This document shows, in pieces, positions 23,897 to 31,696 of a stretch of DNA of 45,600 nt. The translations under genes and the position numbers were made by a program. The first letter of the stretch is position 1; each line of letters begins with the position of its first letter. The notes below the pieces were generated by a model that ran no database searches, was not told the DNA's origin, and worked only from the letters and a program-made list of their open reading frames with translations. The DNA lies in contig JAWCLH010000024.1 of the NCBI GenBank assembly GCA_038851035.1, positions 1-45,600 on the forward strand. The letters run 5' to 3'. The DNA is from Thermoplasmata archaeon (GTDB lineage: Archaea > Thermoplasmatota > DTKX01 > VGTL01).

Positions 23897-24204
23897 GAGG
23901 AGGCAGGAAAGGTGGAGCGGGAAAGATAGAATGGAAATGGTGGAGGGGGAAAGAGGAAGCGGGAAAGGTGGAGCGGGAAAGATAGAATGGAAATGGTGGA
24001 GGGGGAAAGATAGAATGGAAATGGTGGAGGGGGAAAGAGGAAGCGGGAAAGGTGGAGCGGGAAAGATAGAATGGAAATGGTGGAGGGGGAAAGAGGAAGC
24101 GGGAAAGGTGGAGCGGGAAAGATAGAATGGAAATGGTGGAGGGGGAAAGAGGAGGCAGGAAAGGTGGAGCGGGAAAGATAGAATGGAAATGGTGGAGCGG
24201 GGGC
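23897..24204 (+). repeat. 28-bp polypurine tandem array, 11 units
   Basis: Units of 28 bases start at 23897 and every 28 bases up to 24177. There are two versions: A starts GATAGAATGGAAATGG and B starts GAGGAAGCGGGAAAGG. They run in the order B A B A A B A B A B A, mostly as 56-bp dimers. The plus strand is almost only G and A with a few T and C. The period is not a multiple of three, so it does not code a regular peptide. Confidence 0.92.
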
Positions 24205-24326
24205 TTTGCGGGACAACGAGGGCGGGGCGAGGAGGAAGGGGGAAGAAACGACGGGGGGCGGGACGCATAGCGGGCCGGAAGGCGGGGTAGAGGAGGGCCC
24301 GGGGGTAAGAGAGACGGGTGACGGAG

Positions 24327-25043
24327 ATGGGTGTCGATAGAAAGAAGTGCAAAAACTCGAGGAAGAGGAGGGGTGTGACGCCGCGGGCGAGGAAGGCCGC
24401 GCCCCCCGCCGACGCTCTCCAGACGGTCCTGAGGGCTCTGGAGGAGAGCGCAAGGACAAAGATGGAGCTATCGATGGAGGAGGCGGGGAAGCTAGCCCTC
24501 GCCGGCGGTATCATCGCTGATGCGCTTAGGGCCGGTAGGAAGGCGGTCTTCTTCGGGAACGGCGGCAGCGCCGCCGACGCCCAGCACTTGGCGGCAGAGC
24601 TCGTCGGTAAGTTCCAGCTGGAGAGGCGCGCCCTCCCAGCTCTCGCGCTGAGCGTCAACACCTCCGCTCTGACCGCCATCGCCAATGACTCCGACTACAA
24701 GTACGTCTTTTCGCGCCAGATCGAGGCTCTCGTCGGCGAGGGCGACGTTGCAGTGGCGCTGAGCACCAGCGGCCGCTCGCCGAGCGTTCTCGAGGGCATA
24801 AGGGCGGCGAGGGAGAGGGGGGCGAGGACCATCGGCCTGACAGGGCTGGCGGGGGAGCCGATGAGGAGGGAGTGCGAGCTCTGCATCACCGTGCCCTCGC
24901 TGAAGACGCCCAGAATTCAGGAGGTCCACATCACCCTCGGCCACATCCTCTGCGAGCTCGTCGAGAGGGAGCTCTTCGGCGAGCGCGCCCGAGCCCCTCC
25001 CGCTCGAGCTGGAGCGAGGGGGGGCCGCCCCGCGCGGCGCTGA
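24327..25043 (+). CDS. gmhA: SIS-domain sugar isomerase, sedoheptulose-7-phosphate isomerase type
   Basis: 238 residues. The SIS fold carries FFGNGGSAADAQHLAAEL (phosphate-binding loop), NTSALTAIANDSDYKYVFSR and the second loop VALSTSGRSPSVLEGI. These are the signatures of the GmhA/DiaA group. GmhA turns sedoheptulose 7-phosphate into D-glycero-manno-heptose 7-phosphate, the substrate of HddA. Relative to GmhA there is a basic N-terminal extension of about 30 residues and an Ala/Arg-rich tail. A start inside the extension cannot be ruled out. The gene lies 550 bases after the kinase, separated by the 28-bp repeats. Confidence 0.8.
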   Translation: MGVDRKKCKNSRKRRGVTPRARKAAPPADALQTVLRALEESARTKMELSMEEAGKLALAGGIIADALRAGRKAVFFGNGGSAADAQHLAAELVGKFQLERRALPALALSVNTSALTAIANDSDYKYVFSRQIEALVGEGDVAVALSTSGRSPSVLEGIRAARERGARTIGLTGLAGEPMRRECELCITVPSLKTPRIQEVHITLGHILCELVERELFGERARAPPARAGARGGRPARR

Positions 25044-25170
25044 GCCGCTCGGAATTCCGCGGGGAGCGACGGGTTCCGGGACGGCCTCAATCGGCGCGAT
25101 TGGCTGCGCGCTTCCATTTAGGCACCCTCATTGCCACCCCTCAGCCAGCGCGGCGCGCGCCGGGCTCGGG

Positions 25171-26163
25171 TCAGGCGGACTGGGGGCCGGGGGCTCGTGA
25201 TGCGACCCTCCTCCTCCAGAAGTCGAGCGTGTCCTGTAGGGTCTTACGGAGCGGTATCCTGGGTCTCCACCCCGTCGCCCTCCTCACCTTGGAGCTGTCG
25301 CCCATTATCACGGGCTCGTCCGTCGGCCTCAGCAGGGCCGGGTCCACACGGTACTCTATCTTCACGGTCGAAAGTGAGATCAGGTGCTCCAGAATATCCC
25401 GAATTCGGACGGCGCGACCGGTCGAGAGGTTGTAGGCCTCGCCCGGCTCCCCCCTCTCAATCACCGCCTCCAGACCCCTGACCTGGTCCCTCACATCGGT
25501 GATGTCCCGGCGCGCCGACAGGTTCCCCACCCTCATCGGTCCCCTCTGCAGCCCCGCCTCGATTCTCGCGATCTGGGAGGCGAAGTCCGCGCAAACGTCG
25601 CTCACCTTGCCCGGGCCCGTCGTGTTGAATATCCTCGCAGTGGCGCTCCAGATGCCGAAGTTCTTGAAGTACTGATAGCCCAGCATCTCCTGCGCCGCCT
25701 TGCTCACGCCGTAGGGGTGGAGGGGCCTGAGGGGGTGGTCCTCCCTGACCGGTACCTCGTCCTCATTGACCAGCCCATAGACCGCGCTTGAACCCGCGAT
25801 CAAAACGCGGGCATTCAGCTCGCGCCCCCCGCGCCCGAGACCCTTGATGGCCTCGAAAAGGTTGATTGTGCCTATAACGTTGGTCGTAATCGTGAGCGCG
25901 GGGCGCCTCCACGAGACCGTGGGGAAGCTCTGGGCCGCGAGGTGGTAGACCCTCTCCGGCCTGCACCTTCTCAGAACCCTCTCCACTTCATTTCTTTTCC
26001 TGACGTCGCAGCGGACTAGGCGCACCCTCCCCCCCATCCCCTCTAGCGCGGTTCTCTCCCTCTCTGAGAACCAAGTGCCCCATACCTCGTGGCCCCTGGA
26101 GATGAGATGAGATGCCAGGTGTGAGCCGATGAAGCCCGAGGCACCCATTATCAGGACCTTCAT
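25171..26163 (-). CDS. NAD(P)-dependent nucleotide-sugar epimerase/dehydratase
   Basis: 330 residues of the extended short-chain dehydrogenase family. The Rossmann loop is GASGFIGSHLA (about 7-17), with SS at 125-126 and the catalytic Y151-x3-K155 in PYGVSKAAQE. The C-terminal part (RDITDVRDQVRGLEAVIERG, then EAYNLSTGRAVRI) resembles GDP-mannose 4,6-dehydratase and GDP-4-keto-6-deoxymannose reductase. With the heptose genes beside it, a GDP-heptose dehydratase or reductase is a reasonable guess, but the substrate is not provable here. It starts 27 bases after the stop of the VCBS surface-protein gene on the same strand, so the two may be cotranscribed. Confidence 0.85.
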   Translation of the reverse strand: MKVLIMGASGFIGSHLASHLISRGHEVWGTWFSERERTALEGMGGRVRLVRCDVRKRNEVERVLRRCRPERVYHLAAQSFPTVSWRRPALTITTNVIGTINLFEAIKGLGRGGRELNARVLIAGSSAVYGLVNEDEVPVREDHPLRPLHPYGVSKAAQEMLGYQYFKNFGIWSATARIFNTTGPGKVSDVCADFASQIARIEAGLQRGPMRVGNLSARRDITDVRDQVRGLEAVIERGEPGEAYNLSTGRAVRIRDILEHLISLSTVKIEYRVDPALLRPTDEPVIMGDSSKVRRATGWRPRIPLRKTLQDTLDFWRRRVASRAPGPQSA

Positions 26164-26190
26164 GGGCTTCGCCAGCCATTCGCGGGCGCC

Positions 26191-29100
26191 CTACTTACGT
26201 CTCTTCCAGAGCCCGAGGAGGAGGGCCGCGGCCGCCAGCAGGGCGGTTCCCTCGAAGCCGGGCGTCGTCACGCTCGCCCTCTCGCGCACCACCACCGATA
26301 TGGAGTCCGTGGCGGTCAGGTTCCCGTCGCTCACGGTCAGTGTGACCGTGTAGCTCCCGGGCTTGCTCCACCTGTGCTTCACCGTCGCCTCGGTCGAGTT
26401 TCTACCGTCGCCGAAGTCCCAGAGCCAGGCAACGATTCCGTCCCCGTCGGGGTCCCAGCACCGCGTTCCATCCAGCGCGAGGCTCTTGCCGGCCTCGCAG
26501 CTCAGGTCCGGCCCAAGCACCACAACGGGGGGTGCGTTTATCCGAATTCGATGGTCTCCGACGACGAATGAGCTCCACACCCCATACTCGCTCCGAATTC
26601 TATAGCGGAACTCGTATACCATCCCTCTCTCGCCGACATAGACCACGCTGCCCAGGTCCCCCCCGTCCGTCCCGACCTCGCTCCAGCTCCCCCAGCTCCC
26701 AAGCTCGCCCCTATAGTACGGAGCGCTCCTGACCTCGAGGTCGCCATCGACAATTCTCGCCCCGCTCGCCTCGCTCCCGCCGAGCTCGACGAGTATCTCG
26801 CGAGCGTTCTGCACGCCCTCAGGGTAGCTGAGGCTGGCCGTTATGCCGGCGGCGCTGACTATTATCCCGTCGCTCCAGACCCACGCGCTCCACAGCCCCG
26901 CCCCGTTCCTCGCCCTCGCGCCTATGAAGTACATCCCGCCCACGGAGAGATTGAGCCCCGCGATCTCGACCTCGGTCTCGGTCGTGGCGGTCGGGGGAAC
27001 AATCTCCGGACCATCGACAGAAGTGGAAACCCGGTACTCGTAACGCGAGATTCCACTCTCCGGGTCGGAGAACTTCATTCTTGCCCTCAGGCTCACGGCG
27101 CTCGGCGTCTCCGCACCCTCATCCTCCACGCTGCCCATGGGCGGGGTGGTGTCGATCTCCGTCCGTGTATCGCCAGCAGCGTCCGGATAGTCCTCCAAAT
27201 TGCCGGCCCTGTCGCGCGCCCTGCACCGGAAGTAGTAGACGTGTCCATTAACACCCACGTAGTCCGCGCTCAGGCTCGAGGTCCCGAGCAGCCAATCCAT
27301 CCATGGGCCGTTCCCGTCCCTCACCTGAACGTCGAAGCTCTCTATACCGCTCCCGCCCGCGCCGTCCGTCCCCGTCCAGCCCACCGTGAAACTCGTGCTT
27401 GAGATGTACTCCGGCAGCGGCTCCACCCTCGAGGATGGCGGGTTGGGATCTATCGTGGTGCTCGTGTCCCCGTTCCCACCGCTGTATATCTTCCTGTTCC
27501 CCGCCACGTCGATTGCCCTGGCCCTGAAGTAGTAGGTGTGCCCCGGCTCCCCCGTGAATATCGCCGAGGTCTCTGCGGTCCTCACCTTCCAGTCGGTCCA
27601 CTCCCCGTCGTCGATTCTGTACTGCACATCGAACGGGGCCTCGGCCAGCCCAGAGCCCGGCATCGGGTCGCTGCCCTCCCACCTCACCTCGAATTGATTG
27701 TCCTTCGTGTACTGCGGGGAGACCGCCATCGCTAGCGGCGCCTCGCTGTCTATGCTGAAGTTCCCCACCCGGGAGTACTCGGACCAGACCGTCCCGTCGA
27801 ACACCTTGGCCCTCCAGTAGTAGCTCTTGCCGCTCGGGAACATCATGTGCGGGGGCGTTTCGAACTCCGCCACCTCGCCGGATCTGTAGCTGGCGTTTGT
27901 CCACCCAACGGTGCTCGAGGTCATGTCGAGAACCCGCTCCATAGTCGAGAAGTCTCGCTTCTCGGATATCTCAACGCGGTAAAGGAGCATGTCCTCGTCG
28001 GGGTCTGTGCACACGAGCCTGAGCACGGGTATGGAGCCGACGTATTGCCCGTCGAGAGGCTCCAGCAGCGTGGGTCTGGAGGAGGGCCTGTTATACCTTA
28101 TCTGGATGTCGCTGAAGGTCAGCTTGCCCATCCCTCCCCATCTGAAGTAGATCGGAATGGTGATGTACCCATAGCTGTCCTTCAGGTCCTGATTCTCCTG
28201 GATGTAACGGTTCAGGGTCGCTGAGAAATCGTTGACCCACTCCGAGCCGTTCAGGAACCCGTTGTGGATGTACTCGTAGTTCTCTTGGTCGTTGCAGATG
28301 TCGATCTGGATGTCCTTGGGGTCGGCCCCGTATCTATAGTCTATTGAGATGTCGTGGAATTTTGGGGTTACGTGGCCCCTAGACGAGTTCAGCCATATCC
28401 AGTACCTGAGGGCGGAGCCAGTGGTGTTGAATTTAATCCACTGCCCCTTTTTGTTGTTTATATTCTCCCATGTTCGACCGTCGTCGTTGGATATCAGGAC
28501 TGTGGACTGCTCTCCGTTGTTGGTCACGTTCCAGTAGACCCTCGCGCCAAGGATGACGGCGTAGTCGTTGGGCTTCGGGCCCGTCAGCCTCTTCGACAGG
28601 AAGGAGCCGTTGAACCAGGCGGGCTGGTAGTACACTCCGACATTGCCCGCGCTCCTCTCAGCAACGACGACGTCGTTCTTGCCATCGTCGTTGACGTCGC
28701 CGATCGCTATTCCGGTCGGCCCCGTTCCTGATGCCTGATAGCTCCTGAGCTGGTTGAGCTTGCCCTGAGCGGTCTGGTTGAAGACGACAAAGTTGTTGCT
28801 GTCCACATTGACGAGGAGAAGCTCGTTCTTTCCGTTCCCAGTGATGTCTCCAATCGCGATGTCCCTCGGGGAGGTGACACTAGAGGTGTAGTCAGTGTAG
28901 GACGTTAGCTCCCCATTGCTGTCCTGTAAATACACAAACATATGGCAGGAGCCGTAGTAGTCTCCCCAAGTCACAATCACGTCGGACCTCCCGTCTCCGC
29001 TCACGTCCCCGATTGCAACCGGGCGCGGCGTCCCCACCTTGCCATAGTAGTAGACCCACGTGCTCATCGTGAAGGTCTTGTAGTTAACAAGTGAGCCGTT

Positions 29101-30105
29101 GGTCTGTTTGTAGACAGCCAGCGTGGGATTAATATAATAATTGTAGTACTGAAGGGGCTCGTAGTAAACCGCGACCTCGTTCCCACTGCTGCTCATCAAC
29201 GCGTTTCCAATGGCAATTCCGCTCCCGCCGTTGCTTATTGTGTAGTCCTTCGCGCTGTCCAGAGTCCCCGTGGTCGAATTCTGCAGGAACACCTTCAGGT
29301 AGTTGTTGCTCTGGTCCACAGTGACGACGTCGTCGAGGCCGTCGGAGTTGACGTCACCGACGTCTACGAAGTAGACCTTCGAGTTCGAGGTGCTCGCCTG
29401 GTACGATGCCTTGGAGCTAAGCGTTCCATCGCTCTTCTGCAGGAACACATCGATGTAGCAGATGGCGTTGTTCCCACAGGATACCACCACGTCCTTCCTG
29501 CCGTCGTTGTTCAGGTCGCCTATGGCGACGTCCCAAGGGCCGGAGCTGGTGGAGTATGTGGCCTTATAGGTCAGGCCCTTGGAGCCTGTGTCGTAGACGG
29601 TGATGTTGTTGCTGCCCTGGTTGCAGACCACCACCTCGTTCTTGTTGTCCGAGTCGATGTCACCGACCGCGATGCCAGTGGGGTTGCTGCCGGCGCCGAA
29701 GGTCACGCGCGGCAAGAGGGGCCCGAGCTGGGATAGGTGCAGGACGAGGTTCTCACCGTTGTCTGCGCTGGTCGTGTTGTTCGCCTCTGGCTGGTTCATT
29801 CCCTCCCCGCCCCATCCCTCGGGGGCGTCGTTTGTGTGGTCGACGTGCCGCACCCTCTCGAGGAACTCTCCCGTCACCTTGAAAGTGGCATTCACGACGG
29901 TGGCGTTGGCTGGAAGCCTGAATGCAAGGCTCCAGTTCTCGCCGCGCTCCTCCAGAATCATCTCATGGACACTGTTTCCATTGGTGAACGCATTGACCAG
30001 CCCCTTCTCAGCCTCCGCCTCGTCCGTGAGGCCGGGAAGGACGCAAAGGAATGTCCCGAGCTGGATCAATGCCAGGAGGGCGGCGCCGAGTGCTCTTCTT
30101 GCCAT
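26191..30105 (-). CDS. FG-GAP/VCBS surface protein with PKD domain and PGF-CTERM
   Basis: 1304 residues. Signal peptide MARRALGAALLALIQLGTFL. About residues 130-510 hold seven or more FG-GAP/VCBS repeats of the form IAIGDVNDDGKNDVVV, which fold as a calcium-binding beta-propeller in integrin-like proteins. A jelly-roll-like region follows, then four or more fn3/Ig-like repeats (YYFRARAIDVAGN, YYFRCRARDRAGN), then a PKD domain (WDPDGDGIVAWLWDFGDG). The C-terminus TTPGFEGTALLAAAALLLGL plus WKRRK is a PGF-CTERM signal. The start is supported by GGGGTGA a few bases upstream. Many sequons suggest glycosylation. Role: adhesive or structural cell-surface protein. Confidence 0.88.
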   Translation of the reverse strand: MARRALGAALLALIQLGTFLCVLPGLTDEAEAEKGLVNAFTNGNSVHEMILEERGENWSLAFRLPANATVVNATFKVTGEFLERVRHVDHTNDAPEGWGGEGMNQPEANNTTSADNGENLVLHLSQLGPLLPRVTFGAGSNPTGIAVGDIDSDNKNEVVVCNQGSNNITVYDTGSKGLTYKATYSTSSGPWDVAIGDLNNDGRKDVVVSCGNNAICYIDVFLQKSDGTLSSKASYQASTSNSKVYFVDVGDVNSDGLDDVVTVDQSNNYLKVFLQNSTTGTLDSAKDYTISNGGSGIAIGNALMSSSGNEVAVYYEPLQYYNYYINPTLAVYKQTNGSLVNYKTFTMSTWVYYYGKVGTPRPVAIGDVSGDGRSDVIVTWGDYYGSCHMFVYLQDSNGELTSYTDYTSSVTSPRDIAIGDITGNGKNELLLVNVDSNNFVVFNQTAQGKLNQLRSYQASGTGPTGIAIGDVNDDGKNDVVVAERSAGNVGVYYQPAWFNGSFLSKRLTGPKPNDYAVILGARVYWNVTNNGEQSTVLISNDDGRTWENINNKKGQWIKFNTTGSALRYWIWLNSSRGHVTPKFHDISIDYRYGADPKDIQIDICNDQENYEYIHNGFLNGSEWVNDFSATLNRYIQENQDLKDSYGYITIPIYFRWGGMGKLTFSDIQIRYNRPSSRPTLLEPLDGQYVGSIPVLRLVCTDPDEDMLLYRVEISEKRDFSTMERVLDMTSSTVGWTNASYRSGEVAEFETPPHMMFPSGKSYYWRAKVFDGTVWSEYSRVGNFSIDSEAPLAMAVSPQYTKDNQFEVRWEGSDPMPGSGLAEAPFDVQYRIDDGEWTDWKVRTAETSAIFTGEPGHTYYFRARAIDVAGNRKIYSGGNGDTSTTIDPNPPSSRVEPLPEYISSTSFTVGWTGTDGAGGSGIESFDVQVRDGNGPWMDWLLGTSSLSADYVGVNGHVYYFRCRARDRAGNLEDYPDAAGDTRTEIDTTPPMGSVEDEGAETPSAVSLRARMKFSDPESGISRYEYRVSTSVDGPEIVPPTATTETEVEIAGLNLSVGGMYFIGARARNGAGLWSAWVWSDGIIVSAAGITASLSYPEGVQNAREILVELGGSEASGARIVDGDLEVRSAPYYRGELGSWGSWSEVGTDGGDLGSVVYVGERGMVYEFRYRIRSEYGVWSSFVVGDHRIRINAPPVVVLGPDLSCEAGKSLALDGTRCWDPDGDGIVAWLWDFGDGRNSTEATVKHRWSKPGSYTVTLTVSDGNLTATDSISVVVRERASVTTPGFEGTALLAAAALLLGLWKRRK

Positions 30106-30141
30106 TCATTTCACCCCTACTGGTCGGTATATCTCTACAAT

Positions 30142-30162
30142 GATTTAATTATTTAATAATAT
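30142..30162 (-). promoter_or_regulatory. A/T-rich promoter of the VCBS protein
   Basis: ATTATTAAATAATTAAATCA on the minus strand lies 37-57 bases before the ATG at 30105. It leaves room for a short leader that carries the ribosome binding site GGGGTGA. Confidence 0.55.
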
Positions 30163-30180
30163 TCCACAACCCGTTGGTTT

Positions 30181-30200
30181 TATTAAGCCGTATTAAGCCG
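30181..30200. repeat. 10-bp direct repeat
   Basis: TATTAAGCCG occurs twice in a row in the intergenic region between two divergent genes. Its function is unknown. Confidence 0.8.
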
Positions 30201-30257
30201 TTTGGAAAGTATTAGGTCGGGAGGGGGAGGCGTTGAGTGGGGGGTTGCGACGGAGGA

Positions 30258-30283
30258 GGGGGGGCGGGCGGGGGTGGGTGGGG
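30258..30283 (+). other. G-quadruplex-forming motif
   Basis: Five runs of three or more G (7, 3, 5, 3 and 4 long) are separated by single bases C, C, T and T, in a wider G-rich stretch of about 30217-30297. One-base loops favour very stable quadruplexes. It lies about 130-150 bases upstream of the MBL gene at 30409. Confidence 0.7.
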
Positions 30284-30371
30284 CGGTGAGGGGCGCTGCG
30301 GCACAGGGGAACCGCCGCCCACGGGAGGCTATCGGGACCGGCCTCAGCTTCGGCCGGATGGACATGCATGC

Positions 30372-30384
30372 ATAAAAAATATTA
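30372..30384 (+). promoter_or_regulatory. TATA box of the ETHE1-like gene
   Basis: ATAAAAAATATTA is centred about 31 bases before the ATG at 30409. This fits leaderless transcription. Confidence 0.6.
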
Positions 30385-30408
30385 ACCGTCACTCTTAATT
30401 CATCGACC

Positions 30409-31026
30409 ATGCTCCTCAGACAGTTCAAGGAGGGCGTCATGGCCAATTTTACGTATCTCATTGCGGACGAGGACTCGGGCCGGGGGGTCGTGATTGACCC
30501 TACTGCCGGGACCCTCTCGAAGGTCATGCGCATGGTCGAAAGCGAGGGGCTTAGAATCGAACTCGTCCTCATCACCCACTCCCACCCCGACCATACCTCA
30601 GGACTCAAGCAGCTGCTCGCGGAGACGGGAGCGAGGGTTGGCGCGCACAGGGGCGCTGGTATAAAAAAGGACCTCGCGCTCGATGATGGGAGTGCGCTCG
30701 AGGTCGGGGGACTAAGAATCAGGGTCATCCACACCCCCGGCCACTCACGCGACAGCGTCTGTTACCTCATCGACGGAAAGCTTTTCACCGGCGACACGCT
30801 GTTCGTCGGCGAGTGCGGAAGGACGGACATCCCCGGGGGTGACTCTGGGGCACTCTACGACAGCCTGTTCGGGAAGCTTCTCAAGCTGCCGGACGAGGTC
30901 GAGGTCTACCCGGGCCACGACTACGGCCCGAGGCCAACCTCCTCGCTAGGTCAGGAGCGCAGGACCAATTACGTTCTAGAGCCGAGGTCTAAAGAAGAAT
31001 TCATTGAGTTCATGGCAGAGGGCTGA
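30409..31026 (+). CDS. MBL-fold hydrolase, glyoxalase II / ETHE1-like
   Basis: 205 residues. The metal-binding motif HSHPDH (57-62, HxHxDH) is followed by HTPGHS, then GDTLFVGECGRTDIPGGDS with the metal-bridging Asp, then VYPGHDYGPRPTSSLGQER. The GRTDxxGG and YPGHDY segments are typical of the ETHE1-type persulfide dioxygenases and related hydroxyacylglutathione hydrolases. Archaea usually lack glutathione, so a persulfide or other thioester substrate is more likely than classic glyoxalase II. No rhodanese domain is fused. It stands alone, with its own promoter. Confidence 0.85.
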   Translation: MLLRQFKEGVMANFTYLIADEDSGRGVVIDPTAGTLSKVMRMVESEGLRIELVLITHSHPDHTSGLKQLLAETGARVGAHRGAGIKKDLALDDGSALEVGGLRIRVIHTPGHSRDSVCYLIDGKLFTGDTLFVGECGRTDIPGGDSGALYDSLFGKLLKLPDEVEVYPGHDYGPRPTSSLGQERRTNYVLEPRSKEEFIEFMAEG

Positions 31027-31161
31027 GCGGGGCATCAGCCCCATCGCACCCTCGGACTCCTCTCGAGAACTCGATTCTGGCACTGCGATTCTCGCACCGG
31101 GTCCCACTGAGCAATGGCCGCAGGGTAATGGAGAGCGCCGCCTCTCTGAGCAGGTCTCTGA

Positions 31162-31395
31162 CTATCTCCCGGACCTCCTCTTGAGCTTTCTGTATAGCCA
31201 GTGAAGAAAGAATGGTGCGATTATCCAACCGGTGACCAAAAGGTAGAGGGCCTCGACGCCGAGCTGTAGCGCCAGCACGCTCGTGAAGGCGATCAATGTT
31301 CCGAGGAACAGCCAGAGGAGGAGCATCGGGAGGTGGAAGCGGTACCGGCGGTCTCCGGGCAGGGTGCCCGACTCCCTCTCTTTCTCGACTCCCAT
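31162..31395 (-). CDS. small two-span membrane protein
   Basis: 77 residues from the ATG at 31395. A charged N-terminus (MGVEKERESG) is followed by two hydrophobic spans (LPMLLLWLFLGTLIAFTSVL and ALYLLVTGWIIAPFFLHWLY) and a basic end (RKLKRRSGR), so both ends should face the cytoplasm. The frame is open up to an ATG at 31632, which would add a 79-residue Pro/Gly/Arg-rich leader. I prefer the short form because a TATA-like AGTTAAAAG near 31610 lies inside that leader. No family is recognised. Confidence 0.55.
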   Translation of the reverse strand: MGVEKERESGTLPGDRRYRFHLPMLLLWLFLGTLIAFTSVLALQLGVEALYLLVTGWIIAPFFLHWLYRKLKRRSGR

Positions 31396-31696
31396 CTGAC
31401 GTGAACCCTCGCCCGGATGAAAGCGGCGCTCTCTATCGACTCTCGGACCCCCTGATTCCTCCCGGCGCTGAGGCCCCCGGTTCAAGGGAGACACTCTGGA
31501 GGGCTGTGGCTCTGAATGTCCGGGGCCACTTGGCTTCCCGGCCACCGTGGCTCGCTGGGAGGGTGGGGGAGGAGACCCTGCGGGCCTGCCGCTCCCGCCC
31601 CCCTCTTTTAACTGAAAACGCGCGCGCACCATCGCCCCCTCCTCCCCTCCGCCCTGAATTCACCGCGGCTCAATTAATTTATGGCCCCCGCAAATT
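31396..31696. other. intergenic stretch
   Basis: About 300 bases between two same-strand genes. It holds an A/T-rich patch at about 31672-31684 just after the stop of the cadherin-like gene, which may act as its terminator, and the possible N-terminal extension of the small membrane protein. Nothing else is recognised. Confidence 0.4.

Noticed and set aside
23676-24125. Long open frames through the 28-bp array (Lys/Glu/Gly-rich peptides)
   Set aside because: The period of 28 is not a multiple of three, the frames begin inside the kinase gene, and purine-only DNA has few stop codons by nature.
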